A DNA stretch of 64,000 nt from Phytobacter diazotrophicus (GCA_004346725.1 SMDE01000008.1:62001-126000); one strand, 5' to 3'. Numbered from the stretch's first letter, positions 8,913 through 19,165 are shown. Translations and numbers: made by a program. The notes: a model not told the origin generated them from the letters alone.

Positions 8913-11300
8913 ATGGCTGAAACAAAAACGCAACGCTCAGGTATCCTTGTGATACTGACCGCGCTGTTCGCAGCATTCTGCGGACTGTACTTACTGATCG
9001 GCGGAGTATGGCTGGTCTCTCTTGGTGGTTCCTGGTACTACCCTATTGCCGGGGTGGTAATGCTTGGCGTCACTGCACTGCTCTGGCGGCGTAAGCAGTC
9101 AGCATTATGGCTGTATGCCGCGTTGCTGCTGGCGACCATGATCTGGGGCGTGTGGGAAGTGGGCTTCGACTTTTGGGCGCTCACGCCTCGCAGCGATATC
9201 CTGGTCTTCTTCGGTATCTGGCTTATTCTGCCTTTCGTCTGGCGCAGACTGATTTTCCCTTCCGGTGGTGCGGTTGCCGCACTGGTGGTTGTGCTGCTGA
9301 TTAGCGGCGGCATTCTCACCTGGGCGGGCTTTAATGACCCGCAAGAAGTGAACGGTACGCTGAATGCGGATGCCACGCCGGCTGCCCCGATTTCTCAGGT
9401 TGCTGACGGCGACTGGCCAGCTTATGGCCGCAACCAGGAAGGTCAGCGTTTTTCACCGCTCAAACAGATCAATGCGGATAACGTTAAGAACCTGAAAGAA
9501 GCCTGGGTGTTTCGTACCGGAGACCTGAAACTGCCAACAGACCCGGGTGAACTGACCAACGAAGTGACGCCGATTAAAGTGGGTGACACGCTTTATCTGT
9601 GTACCGCTCACCAGCGCCTGTTCGCTCTGGACGCCTCGACCGGTAAAGAGAAATGGCACTTTGACCCGCAGTTAAATGCCAACCAGTCCTTCCAGCATGT
9701 CACTTGTCGCGGTGTTTCTTATCATGAAGCACGTGCAGAGAACGTCAGCCCGGATGTTGTCGCGGATTGCCCGCGTCGCATTATGCTGCCGGTTAACGAT
9801 GGCCGCCTGTTTGCCATCAACGCCGACAACGGCAAACTGTGCGAAACCTTTGCCAACAAAGGTATTCTGAATCTGCAGACCAATATGCCGGACACCACGC
9901 CAGGTCTGTATGAACCTACCTCACCGCCGATCATCACCGATAAGGTGATTGTGATTGCCGGTTCGGTAACGGACAACTTCTCTACCCGTGAAACCTCCGG
10001 TGTTATTCGTGGTTTTGACGTGAATACCGGCAAGTTGCTCTGGGCTTTTGATCCAGGCGCGAAAGATCCCAACGCTATTCCGTCTGACCAACACAGCTTT
10101 ACGTTCAACTCGCCCAACTCGTGGGCGCCAGCCGCCTATGATGCGAAGCTGGACCTGGTCTATCTGCCAATGGGTGTGACTACCCCGGATATCTGGGGCG
10201 GCTACCGCACGCCGGAGCAGGAACGCTATGCCAGCTCTATCGTGGCGCTGAACGCCACTACCGGTAAACTGGCGTGGAGTTACCAGACCGTTCACCACGA
10301 TCTGTGGGATATGGATATGCCGTCCCAGCCGACGCTGGCCGACATCACGGTTAACGGCAAAACAGTTCCGGTGATTTACGCTCCGGCGAAAACCGGCAAC
10401 ATCTTCGTGCTGGATCGCAGCAACGGTAAGCTGGTTGTCCCGGCACCGGAAAAACCGGTTCCGCAGGGTGCGGCCAAAGGCGATTACGTCACCAAAACTC
10501 AGCCGTTCTCAGATCTGAGCTTCCGTCCGAAGAAAGATCTCAGCGGGGCGGATATGTGGGGCGCGACCATGTTCGACCAACTGGTCTGCCGTGTGATGTT
10601 CCATCAGTTGCGCTATGAAGGCATCTTCACTCCGCCATCTGAGCAAGGCACACTGGTGTTCCCGGGTAACCTGGGGATGTTCGAATGGGGGGGTATCTCC
10701 GTTGATCCGAACCGCCAGGTCGCGATCGCCAACCCGATGGCCCTGCCGTTTGTCTCTAAACTGATCCCACGCGGTCCGGGCAACCCGATGGAGCAGCCGA
10801 AAGATGCGAAAGGTAGCGGTACAGAGGCGGGGATTCAGCCGCAGTATGGCGTGCCGTTCGGCGTAACCCTGAATCCGTTCCTCTCTCCGTTTGGCCTGCC
10901 GTGTAAGCAGCCAGCATGGGGTTATATTTCCGCGCTGGATTTGAAAACCAACCAGGTAGTGTGGAAAAAACGTATTGGTACGCCGCAGGACAGCATGCCG
11001 TTCCCGATGCCCGTTCCGGTGCCGTTCAATATGGGGATGCCGATGCTAGGCGGCCCAATCTCTACTGCCGGTAATGTGCTGTTCATTGCTGCAACCGCAG
11101 ATAATTACCTGCGTGCGTACAATATGAGCAACGGTGAGAAACTGTGGCAGGGCCGTTTGCCAGCAGGTGGCCAGGCAACGCCGATGACCTATGAAGTGAA
11201 TGGCAAGCAGTACGTTGTCATCTCTGCGGGTGGTCACGGTTCGTTTGGTACGAAGATGGGTGACTATATTGTTGCCTACGCCCTGCCGGACGAGAAGTAA
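8913..11300 (+). CDS. gcd: Membrane-bound quinoprotein glucose dehydrogenase (PQQ)
   Basis: It oxidises glucose to gluconolactone in the periplasm and passes electrons to ubiquinone, using PQQ and a divalent cation. The 795-residue protein begins with five hydrophobic segments in residues 1-150, followed by a long periplasmic PQQ beta-propeller domain (WPAYGRNQEGQRFSPL near 168). Family length is about 796. No PQQ synthesis genes are in this window, so whether the cell makes its own cofactor or takes it up cannot be judged. A terminator follows the stop. Confidence 0.96.
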   Translation: MAETKTQRSGILVILTALFAAFCGLYLLIGGVWLVSLGGSWYYPIAGVVMLGVTALLWRRKQSALWLYAALLLATMIWGVWEVGFDFWALTPRSDILVFFGIWLILPFVWRRLIFPSGGAVAALVVVLLISGGILTWAGFNDPQEVNGTLNADATPAAPISQVADGDWPAYGRNQEGQRFSPLKQINADNVKNLKEAWVFRTGDLKLPTDPGELTNEVTPIKVGDTLYLCTAHQRLFALDASTGKEKWHFDPQLNANQSFQHVTCRGVSYHEARAENVSPDVVADCPRRIMLPVNDGRLFAINADNGKLCETFANKGILNLQTNMPDTTPGLYEPTSPPIITDKVIVIAGSVTDNFSTRETSGVIRGFDVNTGKLLWAFDPGAKDPNAIPSDQHSFTFNSPNSWAPAAYDAKLDLVYLPMGVTTPDIWGGYRTPEQERYASSIVALNATTGKLAWSYQTVHHDLWDMDMPSQPTLADITVNGKTVPVIYAPAKTGNIFVLDRSNGKLVVPAPEKPVPQGAAKGDYVTKTQPFSDLSFRPKKDLSGADMWGATMFDQLVCRVMFHQLRYEGIFTPPSEQGTLVFPGNLGMFEWGGISVDPNRQVAIANPMALPFVSKLIPRGPGNPMEQPKDAKGSGTEAGIQPQYGVPFGVTLNPFLSPFGLPCKQPAWGYISALDLKTNQVVWKKRIGTPQDSMPFPMPVPVPFNMGMPMLGGPISTAGNVLFIAATADNYLRAYNMSNGEKLWQGRLPAGGQATPMTYEVNGKQYVVISAGGHGSFGTKMGDYIVAYALPDEK

Positions 11301-11334
11301 GGCACCGTCCCCTCAGACTGCACAAGGTAAAAGC

Positions 11335-11361
11335 AAAAAGGCAACGCAAGTTGCCTTTTTT
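11335..11361 (+). terminator. Rho-independent terminator of gcd
   Basis: AAAAAGGCAAC and GTTGCCTTTTTT pair around a GCAA loop, leaving a T-rich end. It stands 35 bases after the gcd stop and before the convergent cueO stop. The symmetric A and T runs mean it could also act on the minus strand. Confidence 0.82.
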
Positions 11362-11415
11362 AATGTCTGCTCCCGGTATGAACCGGGAACATGGGTAACA
11401 CTTTTTACCGTAAAC

Positions 11416-13014
11416 CTACACCGTAAATCCAAGCATCATGCCCGTATCTTCATGCTCAAGCAGATGGCAGTGTGCCATATAGGCATACTCCTTCGGCGCA
11501 TCATGCGCAAAGCGGACCAACACTTCGCTTTTCGCCCCTTCAACGCTGACAATATCTTTCCAGCCTGCGCGATGCGCGGCAGGCGGCTTACCGTTTTCTG
11601 ACAGAATGCGGAACTGTGTGCCGTGAATATGGAACGGATGCAGCATCATATCGCCTTCCCCAGAAATGACCCAGCGCTCCCAGGTATCTTTCTGCGCGGC
11701 AAACGCAGGCACTTGCATATCGAACGCCTTGCCGTTGATTCGATTGGCGCTATGGAACGCCATCCCGCCATCGCCGTGATTCATCTGCCCCATGTCGCCA
11801 TGATTCATTCCGCCATGATTCATTCCGCCATGGTTCATCTGCATCTGACCATGGTTCATATTGCCATGTTGCATCCCCATCCCTGCCATTGCGGCATCGC
11901 CATATTTTTGCTGCAGAGCCTGCATCCCCATCATGTCCAGCATGGGATCCATGGAAAGTTGCAAAGTCCGCTGTGTTAATCCATCCAGCGCTGGCAGTCC
12001 GGGCAGTGTCGCCAGTGTATCGGGTAAAATGCCAGATGCCGTTACCACCACCGGTTGAATACGCAACAGCGGATAGGGCTTATCAAAAGGCGCCACCGTC
12101 ATACCCATTTGCTGTACGGGCAACGTGACCAGATCGAAGACTTTATTATCCCGGGTCTCCACCAGCACCTCAAAGCGCTCACCCGGCAACATGGCCAGCT
12201 CGCTGACTTTCACTGGCGCATTCAACAAGCCACCGTCGCTGGCAATAACATACAGCGGGCGATTATCGCTGGCAGCCACGTTGAGCGAGCGAGCGTTACA
12301 ACCATTGAGTAAGCGTAAACGCAGCCAGCCACGGGGGGCCGCGTGCTGTGGATAAACCGCACCGTTCGTCAGTAACGTATCGCCAAACCACCCAACCGCC
12401 GCGCTCATCACATCCAGTTGATAGTCAATCTGCCCGTCAGCGGTAAAACGTTTGTCCTGCATGATGACCGGAATATCATCAATGCCCCACTGTTGCGGCA
12501 GGCGTAGCTTACGGCTGTTATCATCTTCAATCAGTAACAGCCCGGCCAGCCCCATCGCCACCTGATGGCCGGTTTTCCCATGTTGATGGGGGTGAAACCA
12601 GCAGGTTGATGCAGGCTGATCCGGGGTAAACGAGACCGTACGGCTATCGCCGGGCTTAATCACGCCCTGCGGCCCGCCGTCAACGTCGCCCGGCACTTCC
12701 AGACCGTGCCAGTGTAAGGTTGTCTCTTCCGCCAGCGCATTGCGAATGGATACGTTAACGGTTTTCCCCTGACGCAATTGAATCGCCGGCCCCAGCAGGC
12801 TGCCGTTATAACCCCAGGTTGTCGCCTGTTTGCCCGCAAACGTTGATGCCCCGGCCTGAACCGTAAGTTGAATATGGTTTTGTGCATCGGCGCTCACTAA
12901 CGGGGGTATCGGTAGCGCAGGCCTTTCCGCCGCCAGCAAAGAACGACTCCAGAGCGGCAGTGCACTCGCCACGCTCAGCGCAGCAGAGTATTTCAAAAAA
13001 TCACGACGTTGCAT
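11416..13014 (-). CDS. cueO: Multicopper oxidase, copper efflux/oxidation protein CueO
   Basis: A periplasmic laccase-like enzyme that oxidises Cu(I) to the less toxic Cu(II). The 532-residue protein starts with a Tat signal (RRDFLK, 3-8). Copper ligands are visible as HWHG (101-104), HPHQH (141-145), a C-terminal HPFHIHG, and HCH (515-517) with H521. It is about 16 residues longer than E. coli CueO, and the extra length lies in the methionine/histidine-rich segment (about residues 370-420), which has repeated MNHGGMNHG-type units. The in-frame ATG at 13053 falls inside the -10 box of the promoter, so the ATG at 13014, preceded by AGGAAAGGGAC, is the start. Confidence 0.96.
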   Translation of the reverse strand: MQRRDFLKYSAALSVASALPLWSRSLLAAERPALPIPPLVSADAQNHIQLTVQAGASTFAGKQATTWGYNGSLLGPAIQLRQGKTVNVSIRNALAEETTLHWHGLEVPGDVDGGPQGVIKPGDSRTVSFTPDQPASTCWFHPHQHGKTGHQVAMGLAGLLLIEDDNSRKLRLPQQWGIDDIPVIMQDKRFTADGQIDYQLDVMSAAVGWFGDTLLTNGAVYPQHAAPRGWLRLRLLNGCNARSLNVAASDNRPLYVIASDGGLLNAPVKVSELAMLPGERFEVLVETRDNKVFDLVTLPVQQMGMTVAPFDKPYPLLRIQPVVVTASGILPDTLATLPGLPALDGLTQRTLQLSMDPMLDMMGMQALQQKYGDAAMAGMGMQHGNMNHGQMQMNHGGMNHGGMNHGDMGQMNHGDGGMAFHSANRINGKAFDMQVPAFAAQKDTWERWVISGEGDMMLHPFHIHGTQFRILSENGKPPAAHRAGWKDIVSVEGAKSEVLVRFAHDAPKEYAYMAHCHLLEHEDTGMMLGFTV

Positions 13015-13048
13015 GTCCCTTTCCTTACGGTTATCAGCCCGAAATTTG

Positions 13049-13079
13049 AGCATAAACCCTCCCCTTGCCGGAAGGTCAA
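13049..13079 (-). promoter_or_regulatory. CueR-type promoter of cueO (19-bp spacer)
   Basis: On the minus strand -35 TTGACC (13074-13079) and -10 TATGCT (13049-13054) are 19 bases apart, the over-long spacing typical of MerR-family activated promoters. The spacer carries the imperfect palindrome ACCTTCC...GGGAGGGT, close to known CueR operators. The position is right for copper-induced transcription of cueO. No cueR gene is in the window; in E. coli it lies elsewhere. Confidence 0.8.
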
Positions 13080-13169
13080 GAAAAGTGGCTGTAATCGGAC
13101 AATAATAAATATCGTCGCCTCGCCAACAGTGTGCTAACGTTTAATTTCCGTTATGCCGTGGTAGAAATA

Positions 13170-13517
13170 ATGAAGACGCTTTTCAGAACAATTTTATTCG
13201 GCAGCCTGCTGGCTGTCTCCGCTAATAGCTACGCCCTGAATGAATCCGAAGCGGAAGATATGGCCGACCTTACGGCTGTGTTTGTTTTTCTGAAAAATGA
13301 CTGCGGTTATAATAACTTACCTAATGGTCAGATTCGCCGGGCGCTGGTTTTCTTCGCACAGCAGAACAAGTGGGATCTGAGCAATTACGACTCCTGGGAT
13401 ATGAAATCGCTCGGTGAAGCAAGCTATCGCGACCTGAGCGGCATCCGCATTCCTACCGCCAAAAAATGCAAAGCGCTGGCACGAGATTCGCTCAGCCTGC
13501 TCGCCTACGTGAAATAA
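13170..13517 (+). CDS. yacC: Small secreted pilotin-like protein YacC
   Basis: A 115-residue protein with a clear signal peptide (positive MKTLFR, hydrophobic core, likely cut after SANSYA near residue 22). The mature part has two cysteines, C45 and C100, that could form a disulphide in the periplasm. It closely matches E. coli YacC, which is grouped with the PulS/OutS (GspS-type) pilotins of type II secretion. Its own role is unproven. An in-frame ATG 39 bases upstream would put a non-signal stretch ahead of the signal peptide, so I rejected it. The gene is divergent from cueO and precedes speE. Confidence 0.85.
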   Translation: MKTLFRTILFGSLLAVSANSYALNESEAEDMADLTAVFVFLKNDCGYNNLPNGQIRRALVFFAQQNKWDLSNYDSWDMKSLGEASYRDLSGIRIPTAKKCKALARDSLSLLAYVK

Positions 13518-13613
13518 GTTATTTCCAGCGGGGGACGCTGACCGTGCATCCACGGTCAGAGTTAGCTATGATGTTGCGCCTGTTTTGAGCAGGTGTTAAC
13601 AAAGGAGCAACCT

Positions 13614-14480
13614 ATGGCCGATAACACGTTGTGGCACGAAACGCTGCACGATCAGTTTGGGCAATACTTTGCCGTTGATAAGGTGCTGTACCACGAGAAA
13701 ACCGGGCACCAGGACCTCATCATTTTCGAAAACGCCGCTTTTGGCCGCGTAATGGCGCTTGATGGCGTGGTGCAAACCACCGAACGCGACGAATTTATCT
13801 ATCATGAAATGATGACTCACGTTCCGCTGCTCGCCCATGGCCGCGCGAAACATGTGTTGATTATCGGCGGCGGTGATGGCGCTATGCTGCGTGAAGTCAG
13901 CCGCCATAAAAACATCGAGACCATTACCATGGTCGAAATTGATGCCGGCGTCGTCTCTTTCTGCCGTCAGTACCTGCCAAAACACAACGCTGGCGCTTAC
14001 GATGATCCCCGTTTCCAGTTGGTTATCGATGATGGCGTAAACTTTGTAACGCAAACCACACATACGTTTGACGTGATCATTTCCGACTGTACCGATCCGG
14101 TCGGTCCCGGCGAAAGTCTGTTTACCTCGGCGTTTTACGAAGGCTGCAAACGTTGCCTGAATCCCGGCGGGATCTTTGTGGCACAGAATGGCGTCTGCTT
14201 CTTGCAACAGGATGAAGCGCTGGACAGCCACCGTAAGCTCGGTCATTACTTTGCCGATGTCGGTTTTTACCAGGCTGCCATTCCCACCTATTACGGTGGC
14301 ATTATGACCTTCGCCTGGGCGACAGATAATGAAGCGCTACGCCACCTTTCCAGCGAAATTATTCAGGCGCGTTTCCACAATGCAGGACTGACGTGCCGTT
14401 ATTACAATCCGGCCATTCATACGGCGGCATTTGCTCTGCCACAATATCTGCAAGACGCACTCTCTTCACAGTCGTCCTAA
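13614..14480 (+). CDS. speE: Spermidine synthase
   Basis: It transfers the aminopropyl group of decarboxylated S-adenosylmethionine to putrescine. The 288-residue product equals the E. coli length. It has the nucleotide-binding loop GGGDG (85-89), the EID acid that binds the substrate ribose (108-110) and the catalytic ISDCTDP (D158, D161). AAAGGAG lies nine bases before the ATG at 13614; a longer in-frame start at 13593 lacks such a site. speD begins 14 bases after the stop, so both enzymes for spermidine come from one message. Confidence 0.97.
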   Translation: MADNTLWHETLHDQFGQYFAVDKVLYHEKTGHQDLIIFENAAFGRVMALDGVVQTTERDEFIYHEMMTHVPLLAHGRAKHVLIIGGGDGAMLREVSRHKNIETITMVEIDAGVVSFCRQYLPKHNAGAYDDPRFQLVIDDGVNFVTQTTHTFDVIISDCTDPVGPGESLFTSAFYEGCKRCLNPGGIFVAQNGVCFLQQDEALDSHRKLGHYFADVGFYQAAIPTYYGGIMTFAWATDNEALRHLSSEIIQARFHNAGLTCRYYNPAIHTAAFALPQYLQDALSSQSS

Positions 14481-14494
14481 GGAGAGATACGAAA

Positions 14495-15289
14495 TTGAAA
14501 AAACTCAAACTGCATGGCTTTAACAACCTGACCAAGAGCCTGAGTTTTTGTATTTACGATATCTGCTATGCCAAGACGGAAGCAGAGCGTGACGGGTATA
14601 TCGCTTATATCGATGAACTCTATAACGCCAATCGTCTGACAGAAATCCTGACGGAAACCTGCAATATCATTGGCGCCAATATTCTTAATATCGCCCGTCA
14701 GGATTATGAGCCGCAGGGTGCGAGCGTGACTATTCTGGTCAGCGAAGAACCGGTCGACCCGCAGCTTATAGATAAAACCGAGCACCCCGGCCCGCTACCG
14801 GAAGCCGTGGTCGCCCATCTCGATAAGAGCCATATCTGTGTGCATACCTATCCGGAAAGCCATCCGGAAGGCGGGCTGTGCACTTTCCGCGCGGATATAG
14901 AAGTGTCGACCTGCGGGGTGATTTCGCCGCTGAAAGCGCTGAATTATCTGATTCACCAGCTTGAGTCGGACATTGTGACGATCGATTATCGCGTGCGTGG
15001 CTTTACCCGTGACGTGAACGGCATGAAGCACTTTATCGATCACGAGATCAATTCCATTCAGAATTTTCTGTCAGAGGATATGAAGTCGCTGTATGACATG
15101 GTGGATGTGAATGTTTACCAGGAAAACATTTTCCACACCAAGATGTTGCTAAAAGAATTCGATCTTAAGCACTACATGTTCCATACCAGGCCAGAAGAGC
15201 TGACCGCGCAGGAACGCAAAGAGATTACAGAAGCCTTATGGAAAGAGATGCGTGAGATTTACTACGGTCGCAACATTCCGGCCGTGTGA
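14495..15289 (+). CDS. speD: S-adenosylmethionine decarboxylase proenzyme
   Basis: It makes the decarboxylated S-adenosylmethionine used by SpeE. The 264-residue proenzyme self-cleaves between K111 and S112 ([12 protein letters not shown]), S112 becoming the pyruvoyl cofactor. The start is a TTG codon at 14495, as in E. coli, with AAGGAGA upstream; it yields the family N terminus [11 protein letters not shown]. Starting at an in-frame upstream codon would overlap speE. The rare start codon may limit enzyme level relative to SpeE. Confidence 0.95.
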   Translation: MKKLKLHGFNNLTKSLSFCIYDICYAKTEAERDGYIAYIDELYNANRLTEILTETCNIIGANILNIARQDYEPQGASVTILVSEEPVDPQLIDKTEHPGPLPEAVVAHLDKSHICVHTYPESHPEGGLCTFRADIEVSTCGVISPLKALNYLIHQLESDIVTIDYRVRGFTRDVNGMKHFIDHEINSIQNFLSEDMKSLYDMVDVNVYQENIFHTKMLLKEFDLKHYMFHTRPEELTAQERKEITEALWKEMREIYYGRNIPAV

Positions 15290-15296
15290 TCTACAA

Positions 15297-15314
15297 CGGA
15301 GCAAGGATGCTCCG
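15297..15314. terminator. Hairpin after speD, possible terminator
   Basis: A perfect stem CGGAGCA and TGCTCCG with loop AGGA begins eight bases after the speD stop. The following plus-strand sequence (GTCTGTTTGC) is only weakly T-rich, so termination is likely but not certain. Confidence 0.4.
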
Positions 15315-15370
15315 GTCTGTTTGCCAGAGCGCATCGCTCATTCCAGTAGGTTTCGCGGGTCGCGCGATGT

Positions 15371-15544
15371 TCAGCGTGTTGTTTGGTCATGGAACCACTC
15401 CACGTCCACGTTGGCGACATCAACACCGTACAGGCTGGCAACGGCGAGCAGCGATTCCATCATTCGTCTGCTGTTATGTTCCGCATCATGGCGCTGAGCG
15501 CGCGCTGAACTGCGCAAAAAATAACGGGAAATAAACGCTTTCAT
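15371..15544 (-). CDS. Possible small protein, 57 residues, function unknown
   Basis: A short ORF on the minus strand between yacL and speD. It starts MKAFISRYFLRSSARAQ, is rich in arginine and histidine in its first half, and has a hydrophobic middle (MMESLLAVASLYGVDVANV). A strong ribosome site, CGGAG, sits seven bases before the ATG. The third-base pattern looks coding rather than random to my eye. I do not recognise a family. It lies 160 bases downstream of yacL on the same strand, so it could share that transcript. A second short frame (15262-15390) overlaps its end and runs into the antisense of speD, and is less convincing. Confidence 0.4.
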   Translation of the reverse strand: MKAFISRYFLRSSARAQRHDAEHNSRRMMESLLAVASLYGVDVANVDVEWFHDQTTR

Positions 15545-15704
15545 CTCAGTCTCCGTAAGGTGTCCGGAAGACCATTCCAGCGTAAAAATTCGACAAAGGG
15601 AAATATGAAAAACAGCTGAGGTTTTTCACTACGCGCATTTGTAAGGACAGAGCGCCGGTTCCCGACATTGCGGAAGACCGGCCCCGGTGAAACAAGGGGG
15701 AAAA

Positions 15705-16067
15705 TTAACGCTGTTTAAGGAATTCGCGGTATGCCGCTACCACATTGAGAAAGTCTTCCACGCCGCACATCGACAGACTCTCTTCGTCGTAATAGCTCAT
15801 CCCTTCTTCCATCTCATCACCTGAGAATTCCAGTTGGTTGGCGCGTACCATGACCTCTTCGCCATCCATCCACAACGTATATTCATGCCCGGCGCGCTGC
15901 CAGGAACGCTCGCTGCCTTTCACGGTATGCGCCGCCTGTTCCACTTCATCAAGCAGGGCCAGGTTATCTTTCACTTCTTCATTAAACCAGTGCCCGACAG
16001 CTTCGTGGCCCATCGACATGCGTACCTTTACCCCACCGGTAATATCACGCAAAAATTCGTAATCCAT
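15705..16067 (-). CDS. yacL: UPF0231 family protein YacL
   Basis: A 120-residue acidic cytoplasmic protein nearly identical to E. coli YacL. No catalytic motif, signal peptide or membrane segment can be seen. It is rich in Glu and Asp, with acidic patches such as [15 protein letters not shown] around residues 84-98. The function is not established to my knowledge. It lies downstream of acnB on the same strand, but a terminator at 16161-16185 separates them. Confidence 0.88.
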   Translation of the reverse strand: MDYEFLRDITGGVKVRMSMGHEAVGHWFNEEVKDNLALLDEVEQAAHTVKGSERSWQRAGHEYTLWMDGEEVMVRANQLEFSGDEMEEGMSYYDEESLSMCGVEDFLNVVAAYREFLKQR

Positions 16068-16160
16068 AATCTCTTCCTCATGCAGGCTTATCGTCAGCCC
16101 ATAAGGTAATTATCGCAGCACAACGGAAGAAAAAAAGCGTAACGGCGGGAAGGAAGCAAT

Positions 16161-16185
16161 AAAAAGCGGAGAAGATCTCCGCTTT
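16161..16185 (-). terminator. Rho-independent terminator downstream of acnB
   Basis: On the minus strand AAAGCGGAG and CTCCGCTTT pair around ATCTT and run into five T residues. It lies past the GA-rich palindrome that follows acnB. Confidence 0.75.
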
Positions 16186-16206
16186 GGAATATGGTGCGGT
16201 CTGATG

Positions 16207-16289
16207 CCCTCACCCCCAGCCCCTCTCCCACAGGGAAAGGGTGGTCTGGACAGTCTCTTCACTTTTTAGGAAGAGAGTTAGGGTGAGGG
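16207..16289. repeat. GA/CT-rich inverted repeat after acnB
   Basis: CCCTCACCC (16207-16215) is repeated in inverse as GGGTGAGGG (16281-16289), with inner CCCCTCTCCC facing GAAGAGAG. Such purine/pyrimidine-split palindromes are common between enterobacterial genes and act as mRNA ends or mobile repeat units. A shorter hairpin of similar composition follows aroP (29925-29946). Confidence 0.55.
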
Positions 16290-16296
16290 GAACCCC

Positions 16297-18894
16297 TTAC
16301 ACCGCTGTCTGGAAAATCACGCCGTCAGCTTTGTCCGTATACTGGTTCAACTGGTCGAAGTTCAGATAACGGTAGGTATCCACCGCCGTCTTATCAACCT
16401 GAGCAATATAGGTCTGGTACTCTTCCGGCGTCGGCAGTTTGCCGAGCAGAGAAGCCACCGCCGCCAGTTCAGCAGACGCCAGATAAACATTTGCACCGGT
16501 ACCTAAACGGTTCGGGAAGTTACGGGTCGAGGTGGAGACCACTGTCGCACCGTCCGCTACGCGCGCCTGGTTACCCATACACAGGGAGCAACCCGGGATC
16601 TCAATACGCGCACCGCTCTTACCAAACACGCTGTAGTAGCCCTCTTCGGTCAACTGCGCGGCATCCATACGAGTCGGCGGCGCAACCCACAGGCGGGTCG
16701 GCAACTGGCCTTTGTGGGCATCCAGCAGTTTACCGGCAGCACGGAAGTGGCCGATGTTGGTCATGCAGGAACCGATAAAGACTTCATCGATCTGCGCGCC
16801 CTGAACATCAGAAAGCAGACGTGCATCATCCGGATCGTTCGGCGCACAGAGAATCGGCTCTTTGATTTCTGCCAGATCGATGTCGATCACGGCCGCGTAC
16901 TCTGCATCCGCATCGGCTTCGAGCAGTTGCGGATCCGCCAGCCATTTTTCCATACCCTGAATGCGACGTTCCAGCGTACGACGATCGCCGTAGCCTTCTG
17001 CGATCATCCACTTGAGCAGAACGATGTTGGAGTTCAGGTACTCGATGATCGGGTCTTTGTTCAGCTTGATGGTACAGCCCGCAGCAGAACGTTCAGCAGA
17101 GGCATCGGTCAGCTCAAATGCCTGCTCAACTTTCAGATCCGGCAGACCTTCAATCTCCAGGATGCGGCCAGAGAAGATGTTTTTCTTGCCTTTCTTCTCA
17201 ACGGTCAGCAGGCCCTGTTTGATGGCGTACAGCGGAATCGCATGCACGAGGTCACGCAGGGTGATGCCCGGCTGCATTTTGCCCTTAAAGCGCACCAGAA
17301 CAGATTCCGGCATGTCGAGCGGCATCACGCCAGTCGCCGCAGCAAACGCCACCAGGCCAGAACCTGCCGGGAAGGAGATGCCGATCGGGAAACGGGTGTG
17401 GGAGTCACCACCGGTACCTACGGTATCGGGCAGCAGCATACGGTTCAGCCAGGAGTGAATAACGCCATCGCCTGGACGCAGCGATACACCGCCACGGTTC
17501 ATAATGAAGTCCGGCAGCGTGTGGTGCGTGGTCACGTCAACCGGCTTCGGATAGGCCGCCGTGTGGCAGAATGACTGCATCACCAGGTCGGCAGAGAAAC
17601 CCAGGCACGCCAGGTCTTTCAGTTCATCACGGGTCATCGGACCGGTGGTATCCTGAGAACCTACAGAGGTCATCTTCGGCTCGCAGTAAGCACCCGGACG
17701 GATACCCGCAACGCCGCAGGCGCGACCGACCATTTTCTGTGCCAGTGAATAACCGCGGCTGCTTTCCGCCACGTCTTTCGCCTGACGGAAGACATCGCTG
17801 TGCGGCAGACCCAGCGCTTCACGCGCTTTGGTCGTCAAACCACGGCCGATGATCAGCGGAATACGGCCACCGGCGCGCACTTCGTCGATCAGCACGTCGG
17901 TTTTCAGTTCGAAAGTGGCCAGCAGTTCGTTGGTGTCATGGTTGCGAACTTCACCCTTGAACGGGTAAACGTCGATCACGTCCCCCATATTCAGGTTATT
18001 CACGTCCACTTCAATCGGCAGTGCGCCCGCATCTTCCATCGTGTTGAAGAAGATCGGCGCAATTTTACCGCCCAGCACCAGGCCACCGCCGCGTTTGTTC
18101 GGCACATGAGGGATGTCATCCCCCATAAACCACAGCACGGAGTTGGTGGCGGACTTACGGGAAGAACCGGTACCCACAACGTCACCGACATAGGCCAGCG
18201 GGAAACCTTTCTGTTGCAGGGCTTCGATCTGTTTGATCGGGCCGACAGCGCCTGGCTGATCCGGCTCGATACCTTCACGGGCGTTTTTCAGCATCGCCAG
18301 TGCATGCAGCGGGATATCCGGGCGCGACCAGGCATCCGGTGCCGGAGACAGGTCATCGGTGTTGGTTTCACCGGTCACTTTGAAGACGGTAACGGTAATT
18401 TTTTCCGCCAGCGCCGGACGGCTCAGGAACCACTCAGCATCGGCCCAGGATTTCAGTACCTGCTGCGCGTATGCATTGCCCGCCTTCGCTTTTTCTTCTA
18501 CGTCGTAGAAATTATCGAACATCAGCAGGGTGTGGGAGAGCGCTTTCGCAGCACCGGGCGCCAGTTTGTCGTTATCCAGCGCGTCAATCAGCGGATGAAT
18601 GTTGTAACCACCCTGCATGGTACCCAGCAATTCGATGGCTTTTTCCGGGGTAACCAGCGGAGAAGTGGCTTCACCTTTGGTAATCGCAGCAAGGAAACCC
18701 GCTTTTACATAGGCAGCTTCATCAACGCCTGGCGGGACACGGTTGGTCAGGAGGTCTAACAGGAAATCTTCTTCGCCAGCAGGCGGGTTTTTCAGCAGCT
18801 CAACAAGTGCTGCCATCTGGGTTGCATCTAGCGGTTTTGGCGCAATTCCCTCAGCGGCACGTTCGGCTACGTGCTTACGGTATTCTACTAGCAC
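16297..18894 (-). CDS. acnB: Bifunctional aconitate hydratase 2 / 2-methylisocitrate dehydratase
   Basis: The main aconitase of the TCA cycle in growing enterobacteria, turning citrate to isocitrate through an iron-sulphur cluster. The 865-residue protein has the AcnB-type layout: an N-terminal HEAT-like domain, a swivel domain, then the three catalytic domains. The cluster cysteines are seen in IGSCMTN (near 710) and GCSLCMGN (near 769 and 772). The start is GTG at 18894, with GAGGAG about nine bases upstream, giving MLVEYRKHV; reading from upstream ATG codons would add 17 unrelated residues. Confidence 0.96.
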   Translation of the reverse strand: MLVEYRKHVAERAAEGIAPKPLDATQMAALVELLKNPPAGEEDFLLDLLTNRVPPGVDEAAYVKAGFLAAITKGEATSPLVTPEKAIELLGTMQGGYNIHPLIDALDNDKLAPGAAKALSHTLLMFDNFYDVEEKAKAGNAYAQQVLKSWADAEWFLSRPALAEKITVTVFKVTGETNTDDLSPAPDAWSRPDIPLHALAMLKNAREGIEPDQPGAVGPIKQIEALQQKGFPLAYVGDVVGTGSSRKSATNSVLWFMGDDIPHVPNKRGGGLVLGGKIAPIFFNTMEDAGALPIEVDVNNLNMGDVIDVYPFKGEVRNHDTNELLATFELKTDVLIDEVRAGGRIPLIIGRGLTTKAREALGLPHSDVFRQAKDVAESSRGYSLAQKMVGRACGVAGIRPGAYCEPKMTSVGSQDTTGPMTRDELKDLACLGFSADLVMQSFCHTAAYPKPVDVTTHHTLPDFIMNRGGVSLRPGDGVIHSWLNRMLLPDTVGTGGDSHTRFPIGISFPAGSGLVAFAAATGVMPLDMPESVLVRFKGKMQPGITLRDLVHAIPLYAIKQGLLTVEKKGKKNIFSGRILEIEGLPDLKVEQAFELTDASAERSAAGCTIKLNKDPIIEYLNSNIVLLKWMIAEGYGDRRTLERRIQGMEKWLADPQLLEADADAEYAAVIDIDLAEIKEPILCAPNDPDDARLLSDVQGAQIDEVFIGSCMTNIGHFRAAGKLLDAHKGQLPTRLWVAPPTRMDAAQLTEEGYYSVFGKSGARIEIPGCSLCMGNQARVADGATVVSTSTRNFPNRLGTGANVYLASAELAAVASLLGKLPTPEEYQTYIAQVDKTAVDTYRYLNFDQLNQYTDKADGVIFQTAV

Positions 18895-19133
18895 GACGGT
18901 TCTCCTCGCTCTCATTGTCATAATGCGGCAGGCGATTCTCTTCACGCTCCTGTGAGACAGCAGTTTGTAGGGTAAATCCGCAATACCGCAACGGGCAGGA
19001 TAGCAGGATTTTCAGGGGGTGTTAATCTGTTTACAAAAAAGCAACATTAAAAATTGGCTGAATCGTTAAGGGCAGGATAAAGCAGAGGAAATCGTCTTTT
19101 AAAGACAGAGAAAAAACGGTAGAAACCACGCAG

Positions 19134-19153
19134 TACGGCCCCGCAGGGCCGTA
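19134..19153 (-). terminator. Hairpin after the 478-residue gene
   Basis: TACGGCCC and GGGCCGTA pair around a four-base loop directly after the stop codon on the minus strand. A T-rich stretch comes only about 20 bases later, so this may be a terminator or an mRNA-stabilising stem. Confidence 0.5.
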
Positions 19154-19165
19154 TCAGAAGAAACG

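Noticed and set aside
15262-15390. 42-residue frame overlapping the end of the 57-residue small ORF
   Set aside because: It runs through the speD terminator hairpin and antisense into speD, with no ribosome site of its own.
17800-18759. 319-residue open frame opposite acnB
   Set aside because: Antisense mirror frame in a highly expressed gene; no motif or start signal.
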